A DNA stretch of 64,000 bases from Erythrocercus mccallii (lineage: Eukaryota; Chordata; Aves; Passeriformes; Dicruridae): the NCBI GenBank assembly GCA_013397435.1, contig VZRG01000265.1, positions 248,001-312,000 of the forward strand, written 5' to 3'. The notes beneath the pieces were generated by a model. That model had not been told where the DNA came from, ran no database searches, and saw nothing but the letters and a program-made list of their open reading frames with translations. Position 1 is the stretch's first letter. Each line of letters opens with the position of its first letter. Positions 1 through 13,400 of this stretch are shown here, in pieces. The translations under genes and the position numbers were made by a program.

Positions 1-2222
1 CTTCCTGTATGAAAGCATGATAAAACTCGGTTGTTTAACATACAGGACTATGAAAGAGTTATTTTGGGAGGCCCAAAATAATTTTTATATTCTTCTTACT
101 CTTTCATTTTCCAAACCCAAGCATAATCCTCTAAGACAAAATACAGTTCTTCTGACTGTTGAACTCTCGAAAAGAGTTCTGATGACCACACTTAACGCTT
201 CAAATATTCCAACACTGTCCATCTCCTTAACCAAACCACCAGATCATTTCAAGCCAGCAACTGTTAATTTGGCCTAATGTAAAATAAACTAAATAACCCT
301 CCCCAAACTACTCAAAACATGGACAGAAAACCTCAACAAGCCATCTGACTCTTATCATTTATTTACAGGTTTTCTGGAGACATTGGGCATTTCCATGGTG
401 TGAGTTTAGAGGCATTGGTTGGATTATTCTACTTCCCACCATCCAGGATATAGTCTCGTTCATAAAGGGATCATATCCCACTTTGAAGTTAGATGGATCT
501 TAAGGTTCACTCTGTTAATTAGAAGCCTGAAACTTAGAAAACTATCTCTGGCCCACCATTCATAAACAGCTTCTAGATAGTTTGCCAGCATCCCCATTTA
601 ACCCAAACAGTCCTTCTTCTCCTCAAATCCAAAATTATGATTTCCATTTGCAGACTGAAAAGTAGGAAATCTATTTTAAGATATATGAGATGTGTTGTTT
701 CTTTCTTATTTGTGTACATTAGCATCAGCTTCTTGGGATTCAATCTGAATTGACCTTACCAAAGTATTATCTACGTTGCTAAGCGAAACCCCATTTTAGA
801 GCAGACATTTTCATTTAATCTCTTTTTTTTCAGTAGCCTCAAGATATTTATTTATTCTTCTCTTACAAGTATATTCCAAAATTTGAAAAAATATGAGTTC
901 ACAGGAGTTCATATCGCAGGAGTTCACATGCAAGAGCATTTCCCCCTATTTTCTGTATTTGAGCTAATACTTTCATTCTTTGATTTAGGATATCACGCTC
1001 AGGTTTAGGAGGGAGATTATGCGGACTTTAAAACTTTAACATTTAAACTCCTTGGGTCTTAGTTCTTCCTCACATACAGTAGTTTGTCTTTTTCCAACCT
1101 CTTTCCCAGGTGGTGCTTTAGCCTTTGTCCCTGTTTCTAATAGCATTGCCCTGATTCAAAACTGAAGCACGCAGTCCTGTCTAAAATTTGGGGCATACCC
1201 AGATGAAATTTAATTCCTACTTCATCCCTACTGTGAGCCATGCTTTTAATTATTTTACATTCATATAGATATACACTTTTTTTTCCTTGTTTCAGTTTCC
1301 TTGAAGAGTTTAACTCAGCTTGACTTCTGGCAAACTCTATTTCATCTGACCGCTTCTGACCTCTAAGATTATTGCCCTTTTACTCATTCCTTTCAAACTC
1401 TGTTTATGCTTAGTGTTGTTTGTGGGAGTTGTTAGTCAGCAAGTTACGTCTGGACTTCACCTCTAAAAGCCACCCATGTTTGAGATGGGACTTCCAGAAA
1501 GATTGCTGCATTTTTTACTAGAAAATGTCACCACATCCAAATGCTTGAGCTCTTCAGTCACCATCTAGTTTCTCTAAACTTACATTGCACTTCAGGTTAA
1601 GAAAACCTGAAAGATTATTTTCTGTTAATTTTGGATCATAAGAATAGTGATGACTAACTCTTTTTGACGTCCGTAGTCCCTCCAAAATCAATTTTAAAAT
1701 AACACTGACTCTTCACAAGTCAGTAATTGTTTAAGAAGTTGTTTGCACTAGGGAAATATCTGGCTGTATGGTTATTAAGATCACTCATCCTCTAATTTAT
1801 AGCAGACCATAACAATTGCACGTTGATTTTCTCCTCTAGTATTATCTGAATCCGGCCAAGATCTTTTCAGCCTCCTACCTTCTTCTTGAAATGTAATTTT
1901 GACTTTTAAATGACTCTACTGTAGATGCAGATTCAAAAATATCCTTGCAATTTTTCTGCAATCTGCTTACTGATTGACAGAGCTAAAAAGCTACAGCACA
2001 GTAAATATTTTCAATTCCCTTTTAACTCTGTATCACTCAATTTTGGACAGAGCTCAATCAAGATGTCTCAGAATTGTCACAATGAAGCTTTGCTGCCTCA
2101 AGGGCTGGTCCATTCCCACTGTGGGGAAAACAGGGCAGGAGAAGATTCCTGGCTTGGATGGAAGGTCATGCTTCATGGTGTGTGTAATGCACATAAAATT
2201 AGCAAAATTATGCCAATGAATG

Positions 2223-2238
2223 AAAAAAAAAAAAAAAA
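2223..2238. repeat. Poly(A) run, 16 bases
   Basis: Uninterrupted A run in intron 2. Confidence 0.9.
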
Positions 2239-3840
2239 GACTCATTAAAACCAAAAAAAATAGAAGCATAACACTTCTCTAATCATTTAATACAAAGCAC
2301 ACTAAAAAGGAAAAAGGTAGTTTAAGTCAGAGAAAGTCATGCTTCAGGACAAAGAAGAGAGAACAAATTCTTGAAGTTTGGCTGTCCTGGCACACCCAGT
2401 AGCACCCTCTTTTCATCAAAATCTGTGGCCTGATTAATCAGAATAAGAATTACAGGACTACATGATGCACATTCAATCATATTCCAAAGTCTTGCTGCTA
2501 TTTTTATATTATTTTGTAAAATTTGTTTTTGTAATTTCATTATTTAACTCAATTTTAAAACATGACATAAGGTCATTCGGAGTTTAAAATCCTTTCACAA
2601 CCACAGTAAGCCTACATCAGATCCCTAATTTGAGAATGTGAGCACATTCAGGAAAGTGCTTTTGTCAGTGCTCAACTTCACAGCTGAGTTCTAAACCATA
2701 TTTTCTGTGCTTATCTCACTCAAACTCATGGCAGAAATTTCCACTTACACTTATTGAATAGGAGAACAGCTAGCTCACAGCAAACTGTTTCTAGATTACA
2801 TTCACATTTCTGCCCTCTTTCACCTTCCAAATACAACAATAATAAAACTTTTTCTTCCTGGGAAGGAAGAAAATTGACTAATTTTCAATTCTTAAAAAAA
2901 AAAAATAAATAAAACGGAAAGAACATCTAGAAAAGTAACCTCCAGAAGCTGTATAAAGTAAAATTGATATTATTAGGTGTTACATGTAATTTAATGAATC
3001 AGGGGGAAAAAAGCAAGAACACTTTCAAACTTATTGCCAAGAACAAAAATCCCTTATCTGCACCTCTAAATCACTTCTCTATGTAATAAATTTTAATTTA
3101 CCTATACTTTGGAGTAAAAAGGAAGCTTGTTTTTGCCTCTAGTTCTTTAGTCATGGCTAGAGTTAAATTAACCAATGCTAATTAAACTATGGCATGTTCA
3201 GTCTGAAGCTAACTACCAACAGGGCAGGGGAGAGCCTTGGGATCAACTTGAAACATTAAAATAACTAAAGAGATCACTTTCAGATCTACCAAAATTGACC
3301 CTTTTTCCCTAAAACAAATGTTATTTAATACATCAGGAGAAATACTGCTTTAAAATAAATTAAATAATATAAAATCTAATGCAGCTATAAAAGTGCTCAT
3401 TTCTACAATGAAAACAGTTTGTGATAGTGTCAGCCTTTCTTAAACTGGCTTTTTCTTGTATAATTTAGGATTTCCACCACTATCCAAGAAAACCCACACC
3501 AGTCTAATTCCAAACACCTTATTTCAAAAGCCTCTGAAGAATTTTTGCCCTGTTTACCAAGACTCATTTCCCTTCTCTACATTTGAATCTTTCTAAAGAG
3601 TCGTGTCATCGATAACCACACAAAAGAAAATCCATATCAATTAGTTAATTGCAAGTTAAAATTTTTTCTAGTTATTTTCCTTCTGATTCCTATATTCTTG
3701 CCCCAGCTCTGATGGCTTGGCTTTGCTTGAAAGTCTTCAGTCAACACTCTGCTTACTTTCTGCCATACCTGGATCCAAAAACATTGCCAGCATTCATATA
3801 AAACATGATAATAAAAATGGGTGACACATCGTCTAATCAA

Positions 3841-3877
3841 CCATTTACTGGGACTCCATTTACTGGGACATTTACTG
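3841..3877. repeat. Short tandem duplication, 15-bp unit
   Basis: CCATTTACTGGGACT is followed directly by CCATTTACTGGGACA (14 of 15 identical), then a partial third copy TTTACTG. It lies in intron 2 and is a recent local duplication by replication slippage. Confidence 0.85.
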
Positions 3878-6800
3878 CTTAAAGTCTAGTCTGTGAAAGC
3901 CAAAAAGTGAAACAGCTCAGTGTCCATTCTTAGAGTGGAATATCCCATTTGGGAACTGCATTATGAGGCAGTGAGAAAGCCACAAGTATTTGTTATCACA
4001 CAAAACTTAAGACAGATACAAGATTCTTGTACCCAACACTGTCAGTCCAATGCTTCTTGTGAGTTCACTCTCTTAGTTGAAGGAGGGTCTCATTCATCTC
4101 CTAAGAATATGTTTTGGTCCTAAATAGTGAGAAAGCACACAGTACCAATAATAGAAATGTTCATTGGCTCTTAAGCTGCAAGAGCATTCTGACGGTGGTT
4201 ACTGTAAAGGTATCGCTTCATTTTCACTCTCACATTGCTAAAATTTTCATGAACAAGTTCTTCTCATTGGATTTGGCCCACTGATTATAAATAACACACT
4301 TCACTGTTCACTCCCAAGAGAATACCTTATAATGTTGAGAGTGGAGAAACCTAGCTGAGAGGCAGTGTTTTAAGTCAAAGGATGATTATGTAGTAGCCTG
4401 GCATGTCTCCATAAGAAAACATATACCCAATCCAGTAGAAATGCCATTTATTATTGCTGAGCAGCATCTTCTAACTTATAAAAATATCTTCATACTAATG
4501 CTTTGGGCTAGTACAAAGAAACTCAGTGGTTTCAGAGACATTCCAAAGAGTTTAATCAGAATTTTTATTATTGCCTGAAGTACTTTCTATTGATCACTTA
4601 AGGATAACAGGTAATAAATCATTTTCCAAGAAAGGAACAAATCATCTTTGTGGTTATGAAGGTAAAATGTGGGTGAAACTCTTCTGAAAATCACATAAAC
4701 CTAAATCTAAATTGACTGAAGAGTATAATAAATTTACCAAAAAATAGGTCAAAACTCAAGTTGTACTCCCCAAGATCGTGAAGATTTTTTTACATACATG
4801 TTTTAAACATGTTTTACACCATATCCCTTCTCATGCAACCAATTCATACATTTTAATTTATAATGAGATCAGAATGTGAGTAGGTCTATGGTCTGTCAAT
4901 GTCCAATGTCCCTTCTGGCAGACATGACTGAAAACTCTTTTGAACAACGAAAATGCAGTGTACAGCTCATCAACACAATTAGAAATATGTCAACAGGTAC
5001 AGGTTCTGCCTCAATCACACACCTTAGATGTGCAAAATGCATTCCTATTTTTGCTGCACTTGCAGATGGTGCAGCCAGGTAGGCAGTTATCCTCTATCTG
5101 AAGCAGTCTAACTTCAATGCCCCAACAATAATATACTAATAGTGGGTGATATAAGCATTATGAGAAAAAGAGTCATGAACTCCAACTGCTTGAGCTAAAA
5201 ACATCCCCTTAGACAGATGCAGTAATGGACTTGTAAGCTTAAGGTGCACATTCAATTGAATTTCTGTTCAAAGCAAGCAACAAAAGCCATGCAAACAAGT
5301 CTTCTCAAAATCAAAATCTGTATTTCCAAGCTAGCATCTCATTCTGTATGCTGATAATTTAAGAAAAACAGAACGTTTAAAAGCCCCAAATTAGCTACAT
5401 TATTTGTGTTTTCCATCAAATCCTGTTAATAACATTGTTGTGTTATGAAAATTATTAGAGCTGGCTTAAACAGAAAAGGTCAAAAAGTTTAAGAATCTTT
5501 TCCACAGCTTTGAGACAGAGAAAGACATGTAAGATTCAAACATCAACACTCCATAACAGCATACATGACAGACTACTTCAATGTATGTGTTAGTGTATAG
5601 ATTAGCATGTTATATTTTTCAAATGTTTCATTCTTTGTTGATAGAGCTTTAAGTATAACATTTGCCCCCAACAGGACATGGTTTTAACAGGGCTGATGAG
5701 AGAGAGGAATTCTGTTAAACTCTCAGAACTGGTGATTTGGTTTCTTTGGTTTGAGTTTCTCAAGTCATTTTTAGGTGCTTTCTGCATACACACCTTGGGC
5801 AGCAGTTCACTGTGCAGCAATATTCAGAAAATTTTGAAAAGTTCAATCCGAAGCTCTTTCAGAGCAGGTGATTTAGTAACACAGAAAGTACTCTTTTCTC
5901 TTTTACTAAAACCCATTCAACTGTGATCTTTTCAGTGCAAGAGTTTACAATTATGGGGTTAACCATCTTTTATCTCTTTCATGTCATAAAAATATTCAGC
6001 TTATTAAAATATAAAGCTTAAAAAAGCATAAAAATATTAAGCTTCTTATTTTGTTCACAAGTCTTAATACCTTGCGGCATAGATGAGGTCTAAAATTATG
6101 CTTCTGATTTAAGATATTTTGACTCACTGGAGGCTTAAATGGTCAATTTTGAGGACTACCATTAGGACCCACCTTCTGTTCAGTAAATACGTAGGTTTAC
6201 CCAATTCCTGCCTTGAACATCTAAATCAGATGTCTCAAGTCAGATGCTTAAAGTTAGTATGAAACTTAAAAAAAAATGAATGCTGATGGGTGCAAAAAGA
6301 CTGCTAATAAAACAGAAGCATTGTAGAATTGATGAGTGCACATAGGAGCATTGTTCTCATACAAATCTCAAAATAATGTTTGTATAAATTTTTTTCTCAT
6401 ATTCAGTTGGATCAGTTCTCTCCTGAAAACCCTATTCAGCTATATTTGATGATCCAAATTTGTTACTGCAACCCTTTTGCATCTTACAATTCTGTGCAGA
6501 TTGTTGCAAAACACAAACACTAATATCTGCAAAACAACTGTTCCATTTCTTTACCAGGGTTTCAGCCACAATCAGAATAATGCTCAATTAACAATTTTTT
6601 GGATTATATTTCATCATTTTATTAATCTATGCATTTTTAAAACATCGTTTTTACTGATCTGTGCTATGTAAAGTCCAGTTTTCCAACAGAGATACAAATT
6701 TGGTCATCCTGAGCAGTGTATTAATTCAGAAGCAAACCCATACTTTTTGCCATAAACATAAGCAGACTGAGCAAAGCCTAGTCCATGTGTGAAATTAACC

Positions 6801-8944
6801 GATTCCCTCCCTCATTTTTTTTATTTATATCATGACTGTCTACAGAGTCTTATTAATCAAATATATCAAATTAAATAAAGTAAAATAAAAGCTATCTAAA
6901 TGTAAACTCACGTCTCTTACTGGGAAAAAAACCCCACATAAAACAGGTTAGTACAGTTAAATGAGCCACTAGGCCAAGACAGGACCAATCTAGGTTTTCA
7001 TGTTTTATTATTTCTATAAAAAACATCATGTACAAGCCTTTTATAAGGATGAAGACATAACTGCAGTAGACATTAGACACAAAGGAAAAAATATCACTAA
7101 TATAAACAATTTCATAATCAAAGAAGTTAGAAACTAGCCTGTTGCACAATTTACTGTGTATTTGTCATCTCCAGAAAAATAGGTTCAAAATCAGTTCCTG
7201 ATTTTAGAGGTAATTCATATAGAAAAACTGCTACTGAAATCACAGGGTTTCATTACACGTGCAAAGAGGTAAATGCCTCAAGAACTGTTCCCATTAACAA
7301 CATTTGGAAAACTGATCAGGTTTTAAGTTATTCCTGTAGAAAAGAAGACTATTTGCAATGAACAGAAAAGAACATTATTTGCAATGAATGTTTTTACACA
7401 GTTGTCTCTGCCTATGTTCCATAGGTTAATTTTAAGATGCAGACAGGTAAAATACCAACCTCTTTTGAAGTATAGGAGACAAATCCTTCAGTTAGAACTG
7501 AAACTAATACATGGAACATAGACAGAGCACAGGGACTTATATCTTCATATTTAAGGATTAATATTACTTTATCTTAGTAATTAACCTTTTTAAGAAGATT
7601 AAATGTTTAATGGGGCAAGAAGGAAAAAAACCCTACTCAATCTTTAAACAACATTCTGAACTATTTGAGCAAGTATAATAGGTTTTCTCCAGTGTTTCTA
7701 ACCTTCTAAGTATATGTCAAAAATTAAATTAATCTAGACTGACATCATCCATTTCAGATTAATTTCTAATTCTATATCTTGTAAAACCCATAAGCTTGAT
7801 GGAGAGAAGCTTCATAAGTTCAGTTACTGTAAAGTGCAAGGTGACAAACTGGGGTGAACAGATGAAAGTGCAAGAGATAGGAATATTGGTCAGAGATTTT
7901 GACTGAAGAGCTGAGTGTATCAGGAAATGATGAGGAAAGAAAAGATTAGCGGCAAGTGAAAAATTTCAAAAGAATAAAAAAAATTAGTCAAAAGAAACAG
8001 AATTTCAGTAAAAAAATTTATCTGAGTGACAGAAGTATTGGGGGAAAATACAAGTACATAAACATATATTTGGGAGGGTTTGGGTTTGGTTTTTTTTTTT
8101 AGAAAAGTTTAATTTATTTAATTTTCACTCTGATTTACTGGTAGTTTGGCTGGTGTTAGCTAAAATATTTTAACATTTTCTCTTTTATTTCCATCTTACG
8201 GACACAAGAAAAAAAACAAAACAACCCTCAACACTGTCTAGAAAGACACACCTACACACACACAATTTAGAAATGTGACAGGGACAGTGGGCAAAATGGG
8301 TACACTCAAATATTGAATTTATATAGGAAATTAATTCAGCCAAACACATCATAGCATGACATTCACCTGAAGTGCAATGCAATGTAATACACAATACGAG
8401 GAAACTATCCAAAGTCCCTAAGCATTTTCATCTGAGGAAAGATTACTACAATCAGTGATGCAAACTAGATGACTCTGTTAAGTCACACAGGAATTAGTCC
8501 TAATCGAATACACTTTTTTACACTTTAAAAGAAGAGAATTTGTATGTCTCTCCAGTGTCACTCTTGGCATCTAGAAAATAGCTCTGTTCATCCCATCAAT
8601 CACTTCTCCTGGCACACACAGAAGGGGTGGCAAAAATAAAACACACAAAACCAATAGGGTAATTGCATATTACGTGAGCAGCTGCAACCAAATTCCCAAT
8701 GAATGTTTCCCTCTCAACTCATACTTTCAGCAACTTTAAGAGAAATCCTAACTCACAGCTACACATTTACTGATGTTCAATGCTACCCTTCCTTGGAATA
8801 TTCCCCTGTAAAAATGACTGACAGCCTCACCAATTGGGATTTCCCACTTTTTATGCTTGCTTAATTTATTTTTCAGGCCTGTTTTTCCTGGTTCCACTGG
8901 CTACTAACACAGACAACATAAACTGAGCCCACCCAATTGGTATG

Positions 8945-9363
8945 GATCCCCACCAAAGACAGGAATGCCTGTCCTATAAAGACAGGCTGGAAGTGATGAG
9001 ATTGTTTAGCCTGGAGAAGATAAGGCTCCAGGGAGAACTCATTGCAGCCTTCCAGTACTTTAAGGAGGCTTATAAAAAAGGAGGGATAGGGACTTTTTAT
9101 GCAGGCAGATATGCAGGAAAATAGGCAATGGTTTTAAAAGGGCAAGTTTAGATGAGATATTAGGAAGAAATTCTTTACTCAGAAGGTGGTGAAACACTGA
9201 AAACAGGGCATCCAGAGAAGCTGTGGATATCCCATTCCTGGAAATGCTCAAGGCCAGGTAGGATGGGACCCTAAGTAACCGAATCTAGTGAGTGGCATCC
9301 CTGCCCATGGAACCAGATGACCTTTAAGGTCCTTTCCAACCCTAAGCATTTTATGATTCTATA
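8945..9363 (+). mobile_element. CR1 LINE, truncated 3' end
   Basis: The sequence contains hallmark CR1 3'-region phrases: TTTAGCCTGGAGAAGA, a CTCATTGCAGCCTTCCAGTA segment, GAAGAAATTCTTTACT, GAAGCTGTGGAT, CAAGGCCAGGTAGGATGGG, and a tail of ACCTTTAAGGTCCTTTCCAACC followed by ATGATTCTA. It is 5' truncated and has lost coding capacity, as nearly all CR1 copies have. It sits in intron 2, antisense to PIEZO2. The short 60-codon ORF at 8942-9124 is a remnant of this element, not a gene. Confidence 0.92.
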
Positions 9364-10035
9364 CCAATCAAACCTTTGTAATTTAAAATATATAAACAAT
9401 TGTGCAGACCTATAAAGAACCCCTTTCCTCCTCCATTACAGGGGAATGTAAATATCCCTTTCAGAAGTATTACATTCTCCTTGTAGACAAGGCAGAATGG
9501 CTCACCTCTGTGTGTGATACATAAATGCTTGAATGCCTGATGCAGTTGTCATCTCTAATAGCGAGCCCTTCAAGTTATTTTTGCTAAGGCAGTGGTATAA
9601 TGCCAGGATGACAGTTTTTTTAAATAAGTACCTAAAATACAATTGAATTAAAAATCTGACATCAAATTTAATTCTCGTAATTAACTACCAATTCAGACAG
9701 ACCTGGAGCACAGTCTATGATAGGACAGCTTTGGGAGGGTTCTGAAAACTCATTTTTCACCCAGATCACGTCGGTATTCCAGAGGAAATAATGCCATAAG
9801 AAGGAATGCCCAGTAGTGCTATCAGCCCTGATGCAATTTGGGGCAACCTTGGTTGGAAGCCCTTGGGCACCAAAGCCAGCCACTATTGTGAAACTACAGC
9901 ATCAGGGAATTTACAGTTTGTGTTACAAGTCAGATCACTTAATGAGGGGGAAATGCTCCAGACTTCACCTTCTACTACATCAAAGCTTTTGCATGTACTC
10001 TGTGCACCACAGACTCTGAAGAATGAAGCAATGAA

Positions 10036-10043
10036 CTTCTTAC
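10036..10043 (-). promoter_or_regulatory. PIEZO2: Splice donor of PIEZO2 exon 2
   Basis: The minus strand reads CAAG then GTAAGAAG, close to the vertebrate consensus. The break inside the Gly54 codon (G then GN in exon 3) agrees with MQG in the known protein. Confidence 0.9.
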
Positions 10044-10139
10044 CTTGCATCGTTGCTTTTGTGGGTTCTGAAAACAGAGGAATGAGCAGGAGGTAGATGA
10101 GGTAGACAAAGGAGAGCCCATTGTAACGGAAAGCACAGG
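10044..10139 (-). CDS. PIEZO2: PIEZO2 coding exon 2 (residues 22-53 plus first base of codon 54)
   Basis: The second coding exon is 96 bases long. It begins with CC, completing the Ala22 codon opened by exon 1, then reads CAFRYNGLSFVYLIY and continues through a hydrophobic run to SEPTKATMQ, ending on a single G of codon 54. This matches the PIEZO2 N-terminal region as I remember it, differing from human only around the Ala in PTKATMQ. It supplies the short cytosolic RYNG stretch and the next membrane-spanning hydrophobic helix of the N-terminal blade. The acceptor is a pyrimidine-rich tract ending in CACTGCAG, and the donor is CAAG followed by GTAAGA. Both flanking introns are phase 1, so the exon is symmetric. 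Exon 3, expected to start HTGRLL, is not found in the remaining 10 kb. Confidence 0.96.
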
Positions 10140-10165
10140 CTGCAGTGAGAGAAAAGAAAAACAAC
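10140..10165 (-). promoter_or_regulatory. PIEZO2: Splice acceptor and polypyrimidine tract of PIEZO2 exon 2
   Basis: On the minus strand the last bases of intron 1 are a T-rich tract broken by a few C and G bases, then CACTGCAG. No AG occurs between the tract and the acceptor AG at 10141-10140. This is a strong acceptor that fixes the exon 2 start. Confidence 0.9.
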
Positions 10166-10307
10166 GTATTTTTAATTGGCCCGATAAATCAAATTCAATG
10201 GCACAAAGCATTTCCCATTTGAGTTTACGATTTACCTTGTCAACTTTTGACCACTTATTTAAACAATTTTTTCACAGGTATTCAAGTTTATGCTTAAAAT
10301 AAATTTC

Positions 10308-10480
10308 AGAATCAAAGATTAGGTCAGACTGAGAAGAACCAAAGTGGGTCATCTGGCCCAACCTCCCTGCTCAAGCAGGGTCATCCCAGAGCACACCACA
10401 CAGGATTGCATCAAGATGATTCTTGAGTATCCCCAGTGAGGGAGACTTGTATCAATGAAGTCTTCTCAGCTATGTCCAAA
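10308..10480 (-). mobile_element. CR1 LINE fragment (3' end, reverse orientation)
   Basis: The plus strand reads AGAATCAAAGATTAGG, then GGTCATCTGGCCCAACCTCC, then CTGCTCAAGCAGGGTCATCC, then a diverged CCCAGTGAGGGAGAC. This is the reverse complement of a CR1 3' end, so the element is in PIEZO2 sense orientation. It lies in intron 1, about 170 bases before the exon 2 acceptor. The distal boundary is uncertain because similarity fades after about 10460. Confidence 0.8.
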
Positions 10481-13400
10481 ACAACTTGGTTTTCGAGTAC
10501 AGATACATTTTTAGCCCTGCTAGAAACATGTATTCCAAAAGAAAAAAGTTTCTCTAGACACCACTTCCTGAAATTTCATGGAAACAATAGTGGGAATGAG
10601 CTAACAAATTACACATTAATTGGTCCTCATCCTCAAAACAAAACTGCAAACGCTCTCTATTAGCAAACCCATACAATAGCTACAACTTTTGCTTCCCAAA
10701 CTAGCCAATGTTTTGAAGAACTGATTTGATTTCCTTAATAGCCTTGATAGAAAACTCTGAGTATACACTCCACATCTGCAGGTTGGCCAAGAAGCAAGTG
10801 AAATGCATGGGGGCCTAGCAAGAAGGAAGGATAAGAAGCATCTATTCTCCATTTCTGAACTGATATGATTCCACCATCAGCCTTAAAAAAATCTGTCAAG
10901 GACTACAAAATCCACCAAAGCTTGATAGAGGGTTTTTCTGAGTGAAATGCAGAATCCTTAAGAGCAGCTTCTCATTATCCTGTAAGAATTGCTCCTGTCA
11001 CTTACTAAACTTTCCTTATAACCACAGCTTTTAAAGGCCAACTGAAGACTTACACCTACATTTGTAACTATAAAAAACGTGCAAGAGAGTAAATAGGACC
11101 TATCCCATGGGGAATTCCGTAAGCAATTTCAGAGCTCTGCAGCCAATGTACTTGAGAAGAGGGAGGCAGCTCTGTTATTATGCACCTACTCTCAGGTCCT
11201 CTACAGAGGAGCACAGGATGTACAATGGCCATTAGTGGCCTTCTTGGAAACAATGGCAAAGAGGACTCCTGATCAGGACAAATCCATAAATCAACTTTTT
11301 GGTTTTTTGGGTTTTTTCCAAGTTTAATTTTGGGTTGGGAACTAGTTCTGTGGCATTCATAGGAAGAGGTATGATAATGGTTCAAGGCTGTTCTGCAGCC
11401 TGAAGGCTTTTCCATTTCAATGGGAAGGACCAGTGTGCTCAGTCGTTCTGGTAGCAGAATAATACCAGCAGGTAATACTATTATTCAGTTATTTTTGGGA
11501 TTGTCAACCAATTCTTAATCGTGTAAAACAGCTTACTTATTTTCAGTGCAATATTATGCTCCTTTTCTTTCCTCAAGACTGAGCTTGCTGCACTTCTTGT
11601 AGAGCACCTATCACTAAGTTTCCCAGTACAAAGACAGAAAACAGCAACTGTGTGCTCGTGCTTTAAATGTCTTCCTTCATTAGTTGGAAGTCACTGAATG
11701 TCTTGCTAACAAGTCAGTGTCAATATTTAGAACCTCTATTTATATCAAATTCTCCTCCAGCAAACTTGGCTAGACACTGGAAAAGCTGTATTTATTTAAC
11801 AGTTGCAAGAGTTCTAGCAATATGTTTCTCAGAATTATGAATTAAAGCCCCCAAAACCCATCTGCAAAGTTTTACTATTCCCCTACTATTCCAATATTTT
11901 TATTTTGTGTTTATCTCCATTCATCTAGTATATGTGTCCAAAGACATGACTGCCTTATCAAGCTAAGGTGCAAGAGGAAATGACTGAATATAATTTTAGC
12001 AACATAAAATACTAGGAAACAGTAGTTCCACTGCTTTCACATATTTACACTGCACTACATCATTATTTTGTCAAACATATTCCTCAGTTATGACTCAAAA
12101 CTATCTAGAAAAAGTTGCAGAGCATAAAATCAGCTTCAGTTTGTCACTGATACAACAATAAAGGACTCAAAAAAGCAAATGAACCCATCCTCTACACTCC
12201 CTCTGGTATTCACAAAGGTCTCCTTCTGCAAAAGAAGCTGTACACAGATGTCCCAAAACAATGGAAAGTCCCAATTAAGATCAAAGGAATTCCATCAACA
12301 GCAAAAGCAACTATAAAGATGAGGTTTCTTGGCAAACCAGATGCTACAGAAATTTCTGGGTATTTTGGATACATTGGTCAGTTTGCAGTATCAAAATTAA
12401 TGTAATTTTAGCATTTTAGACTTGTTACTTCTTCTCAAAATTGTCTAATCGATTTGCAAAATTAATTTCAGATGACTTTTTCTTGAACTATATTTACCTC
12501 AAAATTTACTGCTTTCTATTCCTAGAGCTGTGTACTCAAAAGCTTTTTTTTTTCCTCAGCTGCTACATAAACAGGACTATTAACAGAGATCACATTTCCA
12601 TTCATCCTTCCCTTATGTATTTTTTTCATAATAAAGCATCCAGAAAGCCTTTTAGTTTCTTTGCTTGAAAAGGATGGGCTTGTCTACAGCAGTGAACAAA
12701 AAAAAGGCTTAAACTGGAAAATACACCATATATGCAAAGTCCATACACACTTTCTGATCTTCAGCCTTCTCTTTAAACCACATCTCACCATGTTTTCTAA
12801 CAGTTTCTATTAAGAAAACTTCAGAAATGTGATTTTCACCTCTGAAGTTCTGCTGTTGTTCACAGCCCAGTAATAGCAATAATACACAATTGGGAAAAGA
12901 CATAAGAAGCAGAGCTATTAATATGCAGAATTAGAAGCAAATTAGCTTTTATTTTGTGTCACCTGAAGTACTTTAAAGCACTTTCCCTTAGACAGGAAGA
13001 AAAAAGCACTTTATAACATGTAAGACTGATTTCTCCATTCATAAGTGACTACTTTAAATATTTTCATTTTTATGTATAGAGAATAAAAGGTGTTGTACGA
13101 ACCTTTAATAATTTTTATTATCTTTCAGAGCAGTGGACAGATTGATTTCAAGCTAGAAAATTTAATTCATTCTTAAGACAGATATGTCCAGTGTGTGTCA
13201 TACAAAATTAAAAAGTAATCTCAAAAAAACTTCCAAAACACCAGAAAACCATACATTACATGATAACCTTGTCCTTCTAGAATTTTTCATTGTTTTATGC
13301 TAGCCAGAGTAGAAGGCCTTTGAAGAAATTTAATACTGCTTCATAGACACATCAGTTTTCTACATGTAGAATTCTAACAGCTGTTATGTATTATTTCATA

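Larger units (their letters stand above)
1..10043 (-). other. PIEZO2: PIEZO2 intron 2 (5' part only)
   Basis: This begins with the donor GTAAGA at 10043-10038 and runs off the left edge of the window. It is AT-rich and contains the CR1 3' end at about 8945-9363, an A16 run at 2223-2238, and a short tandem duplication at 3841-3870. I found no exon, RNA gene or further recognisable repeat in positions 1-8940; the ORFs there are under 110 codons and look like chance. Confidence 0.88.

Noticed and set aside
8942..9251. Short ORFs with apparently meaningful text such as RLEVMRLFSLEKIRLQGELI
   Set aside because: They are translated CR1 LINE 3' sequence, broken and non-functional.
9883..10164. Uninterrupted 93-codon ORF over exon 2 as a stand-alone gene
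   Set aside because: Only residues encoded by 10139-10044 are PIEZO2; the flanking parts are intron read-through beyond clear splice sites.
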